Shown here: positions 34,880-46,904 of the stretch, one piece after another
Position numbering within the stretch: the stretch's first letter is position 1
Layout: each line of letters opens with the position of its first letter
From: Oryzias latipes
Taxonomy: Eukaryota; Chordata; Actinopteri; Beloniformes; Adrianichthyidae
Assembly: GCF_002234675.1 (NCBI RefSeq)
Contig: NC_019881.2
Location: forward strand, 14,741,825 to 14,805,824
Length of the DNA stretch: 64,000 nucleotides
Direction of reading: 5' to 3'
Notes under the pieces: generated by a model
Database searches by the model: none
What the model was told of the DNA's origin: nothing
What the model saw: only the letters and a program-made list of their open reading frames with translations
Made by a program: the position numbers and the translations under genes

Positions 34880-35875
34880 GATAGATGTTTGAAAAGGGTT
34901 TGAGGCAGACAGTTATGCACATTAGCAGGTTTCAGATCACAGAAATTGGTGTGAGACTGCCTCGAGATGTCCTTAACATTCTTGCAGTTGAACAGACTTT
35001 CCAGTTTGTATATTCTCATAAAAATGAGCAGAATGTGTACAAATGTCATTACCGTCTCACTCATCTGATAAATTACCCAGACAGTCGAGAAAATATACTT
35101 TCTTTTTGTTGCAAGAATAACTGCCTTGATAGCTTTGTCGAAAATAAAACTAGTTTCTGTTGTATTGCTTTTTTTTCTCCAGACATCGTCCTAAAAGAAA
35201 ACGAAATAACACAGTCACACTCTTCATTGTAAATCATAAAAAAATACATGTCATTTATACATTTTGTTTCACAAGGGGCCTGCGGAATGAAACGATTTCT
35301 TTTCCGGAGGTGATGTTGTGACACAAATGGAGTAAAAAGATGGGAGCAAGCAAGCCCATTTCCTGTTATTTGGTGATTTTCTTCTTCTCTTCGTGAGCTG
35401 TGGATGGGTAAAGATAAGGGTATCAGCTTGGGGGATCTGAAATCAATAATAGTCGTAATTGGTGAGCTGAAAGTGAGGATAATTGAAGATAATTGTATGA
35501 ACTGCCACAAGTCTTAGGAGGACTTCATGATTTTGTAAAGGAAAAAAGGAAGGTGATGTTGGGAAATAACTACACTATGTACCACTGTACAGTACTTTTG
35601 AACACTAGAATTTCAGTTTGGTTTCTGCAAAGAGCTGTTTTTTTTTGACTGGCTATCTCAGATTTTTTGGCTCAAGCGGGAGTCATTTTGCAATTACAAT
35701 TTTGCAAAAACAGTCATGGCACTGAATATTTATAATTTGTGCAGGTAACCGCAACATTGTAAAGTTGTAAGTTTAACTTTTATATTTAAAAACTGGAGTT
35801 TATCTGCATTAAAGTTTTATGTTTCCAACTTTTACAGTTTCAAAAACCATGTATTCAAAATATGGTTTTGAATGT
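34880..35875. other. Intergenic, no gene seen
   Basis: Overlapping open frames on both strands at 34885-35510 have no recognisable domain and no splice support. They may be remnants of the neighbouring element or chance. Confidence 0.4.
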
Positions 35876-35878
35876 TTT

Positions 35879-36440
35879 TCCCACTTCGATCATCTTTTAA
35901 TCTGTTTTAAAAGCATTTCCAGGGGTTTTTGAATAATGATCATTCCATTCTTAGACAAAATCCAAAAATCTTTATGTTTTCAAGGACAAAGTGTGTTGGG
36001 CACTGTGTCAGCCTGCCCCCACTTCCCATCTCCCATTACTTTACGTGCTCCCCTAGTGGCTTACAGCCCTTCACAACCTCGACCTGACATTACAGGTGCA
36101 ACCAAAATGTCGAGCAATGTTGGAGCTATCCAGCCGTACAGATTGAGCCAGATTCCAGCTCTGACGAGGAAAACAAAGACGCACAAAGATCTAGTCCTCT
36201 ACAAGTGGATGCATCAGAATGGAGCAGAGCAGGAAGCTTGTGGCTTGCCGTAGTAACCCTTTGTCACTGCTACAAGCTTTTTGCCACTGCTCATTGTTGT
36301 CTACTTCTGATTCACAATGATTTGAATAAAGAAATACTCATAAATGCAATTTTAAGCTTAATTTTATTTAGTCTTCCATCGTTAAAAAAATGCTACAAGA
36401 ACATGTTAAAAACAACCAAGAGCACGATTTTCATTCAATC
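35879..36440 (+). mobile_element. MITE-2 copy e (long form)
   Basis: Starts CCCACTTCGATCATCTTTTA and ends near ACGATTTTCATTCAATCC; both ends are degraded. This copy keeps a longer interior with a protein-like piece (SNVGAIQPYRLSQIPAL, 36116-36170), also seen in copy g. That suggests the short copies derive from a longer coding element. Confidence 0.65.
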
Positions 36441-37312
36441 CTTGTTGAAGAACATGTGATGCATACAAAGCTGCTTTGTTTATGTTAGCTGTTTTTTCTT
36501 TATGCTAAAACCCGGTTACACACTTGTTCAAAAGGACTTCTGTGTTTTTGCATACATGGTGAATAGTTGCCTTAATTCTGTATGGGAAAAAGTTTTTAAT
36601 CAGGCTTCTGTTCAGGTACATATCTACTGAGGTGCAACCTCTGAAAAGTCTCTGTTGTTGTCAAGAGTAACAGTAACTAGCACACTCAGCAGTCCTTCAG
36701 TTATGTGAATTTGCCATAAATCGATGTTCTGCGGTCACTTGTAAGAACCCCTTGAATACTGATGTGTACCAGCACATTCCTGTGCCTTTGAGAATGAGAA
36801 GAGAAATATATTTCTTAGCCAGTGGGAGGTGCTAGAGCTCTACAGATGGCCCCCAAATCCACCTGCTCTACAAATTCAATGAATCCTCATGTCATGACCA
36901 CTGAAAAACATGGCATTAATTCAGACTTTTTTTTAGCTGCTGGATTATTTGCTTAGAGACAAAATAATTTGAAATCAGTGCTTGTCTTTCACCAAGGCTA
37001 ATTTAGTGGTGGTATGCTCTGTCGCCTGACAGCACGAATGTCCTCCATTGCATCCTGGCTGGGTCTTTCCTGTGAGACGTTAACATGTTCTCTTCATGCA
37101 TGCGTGGGTTTTCTCTAAGCACTCTAGTTTCCTGCAATTGTCCAGAAATGTGATTATTGGGGTAATTAGTTACCCCATTGCCCCCAAGACTGAGTATGCT
37201 CTTGTCTGTCTCTGTATGCGGCCTTGCAACAGACTGGTGGGCTGGTCAAGGTTTATGATACCTTTGCCCTGTGGAGACTGCGGTAGGCTCCAGCAATCCC
37301 AGTGACCCAACA

Positions 37313-37874
37313 TAAGTAAGGGGATAATGGCGAACAAAGTGTGCATTATCAGAAATGAACGCAGGGCATGGAAGCATGAACCGTCCATCGCGAAGCTCAG
37401 GATGGTTGCTTCCGCGAAGTGCATTCATTTTTGATATTACAGACCTTGAAGGCCATTATCCAGTTTACACCATGGTCACTTACAAAGAAAGAAATATTCA
37501 ATTTTTAGTACTTTATTTTTGTTATATATATAGATGATATAGAACATTTAACCCTTGTGCTATCTTAGATGACCCCACCCTTGCATTGACGTGTTCTTCC
37601 TACCATGACAAAGGTAGATAAAGGTGGAAAGATTTCATGTAATCCATGGACACCAGTGAAGATCACAAATCATTGAAGAAAAAACGTTCAGAGCACTGTC
37701 TAGTGGGTCTGGATGACCCAACTCCCAATGTTAAAGTGCCTAGGATAGCACAAGGGTTACGCCATGTGACCGGAACTTCTTTTTTAGGGGTGCGGTTATC
37801 ACTGTGGATTATCACACTTTAATTCACACCCAGCAGCTAATCAGAATCAAGTATTCACGCAGACCATGGTATAA
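37313..37874 (+). mobile_element. Fold-back element copy 2 (decayed), interrupted by MITE-1
   Basis: Starts GTAAGGGGATAATGGC. It keeps the loop motif GGTTGCTTCCGCGAAGTGC near 37403, TTTACACCATGGTCACTTAC near 37466, CCGGAACTTCTTTTTTAGGG near 37770 and the right end GACCATGGTATAA. The hairpin arms have many mismatches, unlike copies 1 and 3. Confidence 0.7.
37551..37757 (-). mobile_element. MITE-1 copy 5, nested in fold-back copy 2
   Basis: Tips ACCCTTGTGCTATCTTAG and AGGATAGCACAAGGGT, flanked by TA. It splits fold-back copy 2 and replaces part of its middle. Confidence 0.87.
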
Positions 37875-39390
37875 AATTAAAGTAATAGATGGATGGATGA
37901 GGCACCTGTTGGTAAATTACCTGTGTTAATACTTGAAATAAAATCTGACTTAATTTTATACATGTGTCAGCAAAGTGAAAGAAGCATAGAATTCATTGTG
38001 TTAATGTGTTTTAACGATTCCCAACCCATAACATCCACTTCCAGACTGAAGATAGCTCAGGACTGATTTCTAGCAAGATGTATGTCACTTCAAGGTGCCT
38101 ATTGGCTTTTTTTAATTAGAAGAATATGTCTGGTTCCCAACAGATAAAGCTTCTACCTGGAAAGAACTCCAACTGGTGTTTAGGAAATGTGTTTAACTCT
38201 CCTGGGAGGTTCCTACATTCATTTTTTTAAAATCTTTTTTTAGGTTAAAAGGTTCCTGCACTCTTAACTGTAGTACCACATGTTCCATTTCTACGTTGCC
38301 CTAATATACCAAATTTTGAGTCTTTTTGAATTTTTTAAGTTGTCTGGTAAGGTTTTAGTCACAACTGCGCTTACGCATGGTCTGTGGGCAAAATTAAACA
38401 AACCTGTACGGGGGCACACAGGAGGCCCGCAGGAAATATCAGTCGCAGACCCGGAGAGTGGCAATGTTCATGCACATTTTACTTTCTATGGGCATACTGT
38501 GGGTGACAGGTTGTAGTGAATACTTAACATGCAAGGGTAAGTAGCGGTGAAGTTGGTGAGATGCAGCCACGTCGAACATAATCATTTTTTGAAGCCCCCA
38601 AATCTTACGCTCTCTGCAAGAGGCCGTTAGTGCCTTTCAAGTTCCACGCAGCCTGACTGTTAGAATTTAGGAAATCAGACAAAGTGTAGTTTGTTGTCAT
38701 CGTTCAGCCAGTTTGGTGTCGCCTGGACACCTCGTGTATGCTGTATTTACATGCAGTCAGTAAAGAACCAGTGTGCACACCTACCTAATGACTGATGAAT
38801 GAGAGCGGCATAAGGACACCGAACCACAGCTTCACGCATACATCATAAACGCGTTCAACTCACATTATCCTTACAAATACTTCACAAAAAAATTGCCACA
38901 TGTGTGATAATGGTACATTCCATTATCCACAAGTCTCAAGGGAACTGCAAGACACACCTGCTTGCCCCTTAAGAGACAGCTGCTCCTCTCTACGACCCTC
39001 CACGGGCTTGGACAACCCAAAAACTCGCAGCACCCTTACGGTTCGTGTGACTAAGGATTTATCTATGTGGATACTTTTTGGAGTCTTCATTTATATACTT
39101 TGTTTTAGCTCAGGGTTTCCAGGTAAACTTACAACTTCAAAGGTCGGTTTGCAAGACAGGTGCTCTAACATTCCCAACGGCGGATTCCTCTCCTCGGAGG
39201 ATTCACTAAAGAATGTTGTCATTGATGAATTTTCCTTTTAATTGAGTGGGGTATTATATTGGAAGCAGTCCAGTTGTCTCTCTGAAGTTCTCATTTTAGC
39301 TGACTGTAAAAAAATGTGAACAGAGGGGAACATAGAAAGTAAAATGGAAATAAATCACACTGACATAGCTGTACTGGTTTACATTATTTG
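37875..39390. other. Intergenic, no gene seen
   Basis: A moderately GC-rich stretch at about 38395-39060 has open frames but no recognisable product. A small hairpin with 11-nt arms (TGTGATAATGG / CCATTATCCACA) lies near 38902-38935. It may be part of an old repeat. Confidence 0.35.
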
Positions 39391-39578
39391 GCACCTTGGG
39401 AGGAGCAGCCTCTTGCTGAAGGTGCTTCTCTGGCTACTGATGGTCGTGTGCAGAGGGTGGGTGGCATTGTCCAGGAAAAAAACTAACGTGTATCCTGGAC
39501 AATGCCACCCACCCTCTGCACACGACCATCAGTAGCCAGAGAAGCACCTTCAGCAAGAGGCTGCTCCTCCCAAGGTGC
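39391..39578. repeat. Perfect 86-bp palindrome with 16-nt spacer
   Basis: Arms at 39391-39476 and 39493-39578 are exact reverse complements over all 86 bases, around spacer 39477-39492. The right arm is the in-frame LINE coding end (DNATHPLHTTISSQRST then FSKRLLLPRC). The left arm is an inverted copy of it. Both strands therefore show the same open-frame peptide HLGRSSLLLKVLLWLL. Confidence 0.97.
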
Positions 39579-39870
39579 AGGACTAATAGACTGAGAAACT
39601 CCTTTGTCCCCCGTGCCATCAAACTCTTTAACCACCACTTAGGAGGGGGGAGGGGGACAGAAAAGGAAAGGGAAAGGGCCTGAATGACTTTTTTTTTTTT
39701 TTTTTTTGTATATGCTGTTTTGCAGATATTTAAACTGTTACTTACTGTTTTTACTGTTCTAATTTTTCTGGTTACTGTACTGCTCTTTCCTATACGTATG
39801 TCAACCAGTGCTGTATGCGATGGAGATGTCAATTTCCATGCGGGAACCTCCCAAATGGATAAATAAAGTT
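39493..39870 (+). mobile_element. 5'-truncated LINE 3' end with short ORF remnant
   Basis: The frame from 39495 reads DNATHPLHTTISSQRSTFSK and continues to CRTNRLRNSFVPRAIKLFN, the C-terminal signature of a fish LINE ORF2, then a stop. The 3'UTR runs to GATAAATAAAGTTGTCTGTC, where the CTAT satellite begins. The tail-to-satellite join is usual for LINEs whose 3' ends terminate in short repeats. The clade is not certain. Confidence 0.7.
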
Positions 39871-40208
<338 letters not shown>

Positions 40209-40672
40209 TTTGGGTTAAGTTGTACATCATTAAGTATATTATGTAAGGGTTAATGGCCTATGAAGTGTGCATTATCACTTTTTAACGCACGCCTTGGAAG
40301 CTTTCGCGTCGGACGGTTGCTTCCGCGAAGTGCGTTAAAAAGTGATAATGCACACTTCAAAGGCCAATAACCCACTTATACCATGGTCACTTACAAAAGA
40401 AATAAATATTAACCAGTTCTAGTCCTTAATTCTTCTTTTTTTCCGATTTGGATGGCTTTTCTCACAAAAGCGAACTATTTGTTATGTAGTGCGGCGCGCC
40501 GTGACAAATAGTCTGCGTCGGGCCGCACCACCGCTGCAATCAAGATTCGGCGATATAAAGCGATATATATATGCTGATCTTTCCGATGGGTTAAATAAAG
40601 CATCAGTTCAGAGAGAAAGTTCACGTCTTACCGCTTGATTTTGTCCATATGATGAAGCAAAAGGTTGTTGTA

Positions 40673-40879
40673 ACCCTTGTGCTATCCTAGGCACTTTAAC
40701 ATTGGGAGTTGGGTCATCTAGACCCACTAGACAGTGCGCTGAACCTTTTTTCTTCAATGACTTGTGATCTTTACTGGTGTCCATGGATTACATGAAATCT
40801 TTCCACTTTTATCCACCTTTGTCATGGTAGGGAGAACACGTCAATGTAAGGGTGGGGTCATCTAAGATAGCACAAGGGT
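40673..40879 (+). mobile_element. MITE-1 copy 6, nested in fold-back copy 3
   Basis: Tips ACCCTTGTGCTATCCTAGG and AGATAGCACAAGGGT, TA on both sides (40671-40672, 40880-40881). Fold-back copy 1 has the uninterrupted sequence AAAAGGTTGTTTTACAGAAG at the same point, confirming insertion and a TA target. Confidence 0.92.
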
Positions 40880-40912
40880 TAAAGAAGCCGGCACAGTGAT
40901 ACAAAACATTTA

Positions 40913-41868
40913 CAGTTTTTCTCAGTCGCTTTAGTACAATTCTCAGATCAGAATGAAATTTCCAAAGCTATTTGTTCAATCTTCACATCATTATGTCACT
41001 TGTGCACATCATATAAGCAGTTTCTCACTTCTTTGAACAAGTTGCAATTGCTTTAGTACATCCATGCAAATGATTATGTACAATTCTTTGCTCTTTGCTA
41101 CATTATCAATTGTTTATGTAATGTTGATCAAAATGTATTATAGAGTTCACTGTGCAATAGTCTTACTCCTCAAAACACCTAGTCATTAGTTCATCGTATA
41201 AGTCATTAACTGCAAAATGGTTGACCAAGTTGTCATAATGTGACAAAGATATCTCGCTGCATTGCAAGAGAGGGTATTCGCTGTGATGTGGATGAGAATT
41301 TCTGGCCTAACATACAGGAACTACAAGAGGTGTTGGAAGACCACACCAATTCCTACTGCACTGCCTGTACTGTTGGACAGAATATTGTCCTATCTTTTTT
41401 TCCCTTTGTGTTACTGTTTGCAGTGGGTTTTTTCTATGTTGGGATGACATGGTCTGTCAACAAATTACAATATGAACAATAAAAGTGTAAATCTTGTCCA
41501 GTCTCTTGCAATCAAACAAAAAAGGTGTAACTTCCATTTTACAATAATTGTCATCCAAACTTTAGCCATAGTTTAAATCAGAACCTCCCTCTAAAGTACA
41601 CAGTTATATTGACAACATGACTAAGTAATTTGACTGTCTTGTTCGTAGACAATGACACAAGAACTTGACATTCTGATGGCACTGACATGTTCAATGACAT
41701 AAAGACTTAGTTTTCAGAGATGAACTACAGATTTTGAGCAAGTTACAGGCTTTTGCAAGAAATCCATAGTGTTTTGCTGTTTGTACAAATTGTTTTGAGA
41801 AATGCACACACATATTTGCAAACTTCAATTCTGATCTGAGATTGGACTAAAGCGACTGAGAAAAACTG
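40913..41868 (+). mobile_element. Tc1/mariner-like non-autonomous element, 956 bp, nested
   Basis: Terminal inverted repeats of about 48 bp begin CAGTTTTTCTCAGTCGCTTT and are flanked by TA at both ends. Fold-back copy 1 shows the empty site (CATTTAAGCTAG) with a single TA. A remnant frame (41240-41482) reads IRCDVDENFWPNIQELQEVL, a motif that recurs in fish transposase-type ORFs, then is lost. The catalytic part is missing, so the element is not autonomous. Confidence 0.85.
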
Positions 41869-41984
41869 TAAGCTAGGTGACCGGAACTTCTTTTTTCACC
41901 ATGCGGTTATCCTGTGGTGTATCACTTTTTAATGCACAGCCAGCAGCCAATCAAAATCGAGTATTCACCCGGACCATGGTATAA

Positions 41985-43440
41985 GCATATATGAAGCACT
42001 TTAAATACGCAATTTGAAAAAATATTCAAAGAATTCAACATTACTTACTATATAAAGTCTTATTGTAGGCAATTGCTAGTGTGCTTCTTTTCCCTGGAAA
42101 GGGACACGTTCTTTGTCATAAAATCTTTAAGCTGCTTTACATTCAAGGGGGGTGGGGGTACTGCATAGTACTTTGCATGAAGGTTTGGCATTTATTTGTC
42201 GTGCGTTCTGTGACTGTACCTAAATCCGAATCCACAATCCAATTTCAAACCCAGTTTTGTGCCAAATGCTCCACTGTGTGGAGACTTTAACAATCAAAGG
42301 CAAAAAAACAAAATCTGTTGACATATTGAGGGGACATCTTTCTTCCGAATGTTGACATACTTGGGAGCAAGAGTCCATGCAAAAGATCTAATACTTTTAG
42401 ACATTTCTTAACTATTTTTAATGCTAATTTTCCATATATTTTTGGACATGTAATTTTAAAAATGAACGCATTTCTTCCAAGCCCTGCCAGTTTTAAGCAT
42501 TGGCAAAAGGTGTTGCATCATCACACATACAATGTATGGCTACGGGGAAATCTGTGGATTGTTTTGTGTGGTGACAGGTTTTTTTAAACATTTTGCTGCA
42601 AGATGTGAACTGCTATTGGATTCATAAGCTCATTTCAAGATAAGGAGACCCAAGTTAGTGGCTTTTAACCTTAGTAAAGTGCTGCAAAGTGCTTCAGAAG
42701 TAGTTTAGAATTCAGACAACGGTGACTGTGAGCTGTTATTTAAGCTTCTTAACTACTATCTGAAGTATCGGTGAGCTTTTTGCCCAGCTACACTTTGATG
42801 TTTGGAGTAGATAGATATTGAACTGGAAAACCTGCTATTGATTGCTAACCTGCAGAACAAAGCTGTCTGAACTGGAGAACAGCAGAGTCCTTTGCAAAGA
42901 GCTGGATTTTGGGTATGGTGTTCCAAAACAGATTAGTATAACACAGGTGAAGGAGGTGAACACCAATCATCCATCATATGCTGGTGCTTTAGGCTGCATT
43001 GATGATTTTGTTTCTTCTGTTTTATTAATTGTGTGGGACTCCTGAAAGACTCACATTTCCATCAGAAGGGATGGAAAATACAAAACATTGAAAGAAAGCT
43101 TGAGTCAAACTCATATTAGTTTATTAACAAAAATCTTCCATCTTAATTGTTGTTCTTAATGTATTACCCTGGTTTTATCAGGTGTTTTTTTATTTTTTGC
43201 TTGCCCTCTCTACGCAAAGTTTTAAAAAGTGCACAAATTTATATTTACCTCATATGATGGATAAAATTCCACAAGATTACCACATAAAAAAGCACTTTCA
43301 GCCCACTTTCTACAGATCCTCCACTTCTGACTTTTACCTAGAATAATGCACAATTATTTCATGGTGAATTGTAGTTTTTTTCATTGCTCATTTATTTCTT
43401 TACTGCTTTACATTCATTCTTTAGTTTGATTAAAATATGT
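41985..43440. other. Intergenic, no gene seen
   Basis: AT-rich sequence with background open frames only. No RNA gene, repeat ends or domain recognised. Confidence 0.4.
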
Positions 43441-43444
43441 AACT

Positions 43445-43715
43445 GTGTCACAAGAACAGGCAGACGGTTGGTTCCAAATGCAGCAGGTTTATTAGCTCAG
43501 CTAAAAGGCCATAAAGCTAAATCAGGGTCAGGCAGGCAGGGGTCAATAACAGGCATGAGAGCATCAAAGAAGAGACAGGGGTAGTCAGGACAGGCGAGAG
43601 TCGGTGCAGGCGGCAGACAAACTGAGGCAGAAACAGAAGCTTAGGTCTAAATACAGTGCTCGGTAATGAAGTCAGAGTGGCACAAACAATACTTCACACT
43701 GAGTGAGGCTCAGTG
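43445..43715. repeat. Dispersed-repeat-like segment (GC-richer, CAGG-rich)
   Basis: A block containing GCAGCAGGTTTATTAGCTCA and repeated GGCAGG/CAGG motifs. Its layout (TGTCA start, GCAGG, then TTTATT) resembles the start of the 349-bp insertion at 56.62 kb. It is probably a non-autonomous retroelement or DNA element; I cannot classify it. Confidence 0.35.
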
Positions 43716-43724
43716 CAGTGTGTA

Positions 43725-43930
43725 ACCCTTGTGCTATCTTAGATGACTCCACCCTTACATTGACGTGTTCTCCATACCATGAAAAAGGTGGATAAAGGTG
43801 AAAAGATTTCATGTAATCCATGGACACCAGTCAAGATCACAAATCATTGACGAAAAAGGTTCAGAGCACTGTCTAGTGGGTCTAGATGACCCAACTCCCA
43901 ACGTTAAAGTGCCTAGGATAGCACAAGGGT
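43725..43930 (-). mobile_element. MITE-1 copy 7
   Basis: Tips ACCCTTGTGCTATCTTAG and AGGATAGCACAAGGGT, TA flanks. It is inserted at the edge of the CAGG-rich segment. Confidence 0.87.
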
Positions 43931-43934
43931 TAAG

Positions 43935-46385
43935 CAGACTGTGATTGATTTGGCAAATGAGAGTCAGGTCAACACTCAGAAACTGCCCGCCGGGGCTGCC
44001 GGGAGATGAAGTGCATTAAGTACTCTCGAGACTGCTCTCGCGGTGACCAGAGGGGGAGACAGAGTTTTGACTTCTGACACTGTGTTTAGTGCCGAAATGT
44101 CTCAAAAACTTTCACCAAACACAATGACATTTTTTACTGCTGAGCATTTAAAAATGTTAATTATTCCCCATTACGTTTTATTTCTTTCAGAAATGTTTTT
44201 TGGATTAAATTAGTTTTGTAGAATATGTGATACATTTTTTTAACTTGTTTTTTAAGAGTTTATTTAGATTTATATGAGATTGGCTGTTGTTACTGCATAA
44301 TTGTTAAAATCTGAATATCTTGCAATAGTACCAGAGTTGACACAGTTTAGCACTTCTTAAAAACCCGCAACATGATATAGCATTTTATCTTACCAAATCT
44401 GTCTTTTGTATGCTGCATTCTCTAAAGTTTGTAGCCGATACAGTAAAGTGGGCTTTAAACTACAAGGAGTTGTGTTATCTTAGTCGGGGTTTCATTTGAA
44501 TCTGGAGAAGTGATGACTAATACTAAAAGTAACTGTTTTACAGTCTAGGATTTACACTGTTTGTGTACTGGTGTGTGCGCTTGTGCTCTCCTTACTGTAA
44601 TTCATCAGATGTGACTACGTGTCCTGCCTCCGTAAAGCCCCCATTGATCCTGTAGCTGTTTCACGACCAGATTTATTGCTCAGCTAGTAACCTCCGATCT
44701 TGCGGTCCGAAACAGTTCTTAAGGGCAGCAAAAGGTGATGGTGGGAACTTTGATTACGTAGCTGTGACAGTGATCTTGAATAGGATAACAGCAGAGAAAA
44801 CACTGGAGTGTTTGGGCCCTCAAAAGTCCGGCCACAACTCTGAGGCGAAGAATTTCTGATGAAGCATTGCCGTTCTGCAGAAACTATGTACTACCAAACG
44901 ACACGTATATATAGAGATATAGATATAAAAATACATATACATAGAGTGCATGACAATTTTTGAAAGAGAATGTGATTTTTCTCATTTCACTGGTAATCCA
45001 ACTTTGAGTTTACCGTAGTTAAATGCCAATCAGACTGTAATCAAAGTGGATTATATTAATGCCTCGTTATTTAAGGTAGAAAAGCCTGCTGCTAATTATG
45101 TTTCCCATTCGGAAATGTGTCATGCATAACCTTAAGGCTGGGTTAAGTCTGGCCAATAACCATTTGTCACACCTTATGCTCTCTCTTCTATGTGCCTTGC
45201 AAAAGCCTTTAAAAAATATTTCTAATTTTCCTTTAGCCGTGGGTAAGGTCATAGAAAGTTACCGGCTCTTAAAGCAAGGGACAGGCATATGTTTTGAAGT
45301 AGAGATGGAGCTAGACGACTTGATTAGCTGTACTCTGCCGTTTTAAGAGTAAATAGAAAGAGGGTTCTTAAAAAAACATGCTCTGAATTTCTCCTGCTCT
45401 CTAACATTGACCTTTATGCCCCTTGGTCCTGTCTACCAGGTTGTAGGCCAGGTTTGAGCCCATTAAAGTTGGCTTAATAAGCCATTGCACTGTTCTTCTG
45501 ACTACCCTCCACAGGTCTATGTTAGCCCTAAGCCTCAGATTCAGCAAAGTCAGAATACTGTCCTGTCAGCAAAATTCATAGATGTTGTGAACAGCACAAC
45601 TCTGTTGCCCCCTTTATCTTCCTCATTAGAGATACTTGCTGAAGCATGCTGAGCCATCTGTGTTGTGACACCCATAAAAGAAATATTTTATTTGCATATT
45701 AGCTCACACCCTTATGAAAGATAAAAGATTCACCAATTTAAAAGCATATCACTTCTTTGAATGGAATACTGACACATTAGAGCCATTTCATCAATTTGAA
45801 AACAATAAATCCTTACAATATGCCAAAAAACCTGTTTGACACGTCCTACAGTTAGATGACTGTATTCTTTATAAAAAAGTTGACTTTTAATGTATTTTTA
45901 ATGGTCTTAAAAAGTAGTGTATCTATGTACTTTTTTACATTTTCAAAATGTGTTTAAGCTGTAAAAATAAGTAATGTCTTAAACTATGATATCTAATGGG
46001 AAAACATGTCTAAGCACATTTTTATGCATACTTTGTCCTCTCTAATTATAATATTTTAAGTACAACCAGACAATTTATAAGTTGTCATTAATTCATTCCA
46101 CCTAATGTATTTATTTAGCTTTCTTCTTTTGTTGTTGCACCACATACCTTTTAAATTTCCCTTTTAAAGTTCAAACTAGGTTGAAAAAGTATCTACAGTA
46201 AGAAAATGACCTTTTAAAAAAGAAGTTATTTCACTGCAAACTGTAGCATATGTGAGTGTATATACCACTTACACCTCTAAACCAGTACTGTAGTGAAATT
46301 AGGAAGTTTGTGCCTTGTGTCTATTTCTTTGCTTGAATTGTTTGTCTGAAGGTTTTTCTATTTTTGACAGTTTGAGTCTCAAGCT
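43935..46385. other. Intergenic, no gene seen
   Basis: AT-rich with short open frames on both strands (for example 45067-45346) that lack domains or splice context. No structured element recognised. Confidence 0.4.
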
Positions 46386-46900
46386 ACGGTCACACCGGCC
46401 TCATCAACTCAGGTACAAGTTATACCTCTTCAAAATGAAAAGTCTACATGATTGTGCATAAATGCATGTTTTGTTCAATATTCTGGCGTTCAAAATTCTG
46501 GCGTTCACATTTAGCGACGTAAGTTTTTACAACCGTTTTCAGGTTCTACCTGACCAATCAGGGACTCAGATTTGGAAGCGATGTATGGATGCTGTTCCTT
46601 TTAATTCACTGAGGTGCCAACCATTTACAAATTGATCATGGAAGAAATTATTGATTGCAGTTTGCGCTCAGACCAAATTATATGACACTAAGTCTTTCAT
46701 ATATCGGACCAGAGCTGTGAAAGAAAAAGACTGGATTCCTGCTTCAACACTTTACTCCAAGCTTCTTCCAATTGTAGGTGCGGATATGCGCTGGTAGCGG
46801 GTAGCCACAGTCCAGAGTGAACGCATGCTTAGGAATGTGCGTTTAGTGCGTTCTTGAACGTGTGTAGCAAGCACAGCGTGAACGGAACTTCGGAGTAAAA
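46386..46900 (+). mobile_element. Possible PIF/Harbinger-like remnant
   Basis: Starts near ACGGTCACACCGGCC, resembling the CACACCG-type ends of fish Harbinger elements. It contains a degenerate protein-like stretch (MEEIIDCSLRSDQI, about 46640) and ends in a CGTGAACGG-rich segment near 46885. No intact ORF or clear target duplication is seen. Confidence 0.25.
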
Positions 46901-46904
46901 CTGT

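Larger units (their letters stand above)
40243..41984 (+). mobile_element. Fold-back element copy 3, with two nested insertions
   Basis: Starts GTAAGGGTTAATGGCC. Arms at 40247-40290 and 40330-40373 (44 nt) pair with two mismatches. TTATACCATGGTC follows near 40377, and the right end GACCATGGTATAA is at about 41972-41984. The body aligns with copy 1 in three pieces, separated by a MITE-1 (40673-40879) and a Tc1/mariner-like element (40913-41868). No intact ORF belongs to the fold-back itself. Confidence 0.8.

Noticed and set aside
35073..35510. 145-residue minus-strand open frame
   Set aside because: No domain, no splice signals, and overlapping open frames on the other strand; judged chance or old repeat.
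39344..39832. Two open frames on opposite strands sharing the same peptide
   Set aside because: The shared peptide is a consequence of the perfect palindrome; neither frame is a gene.
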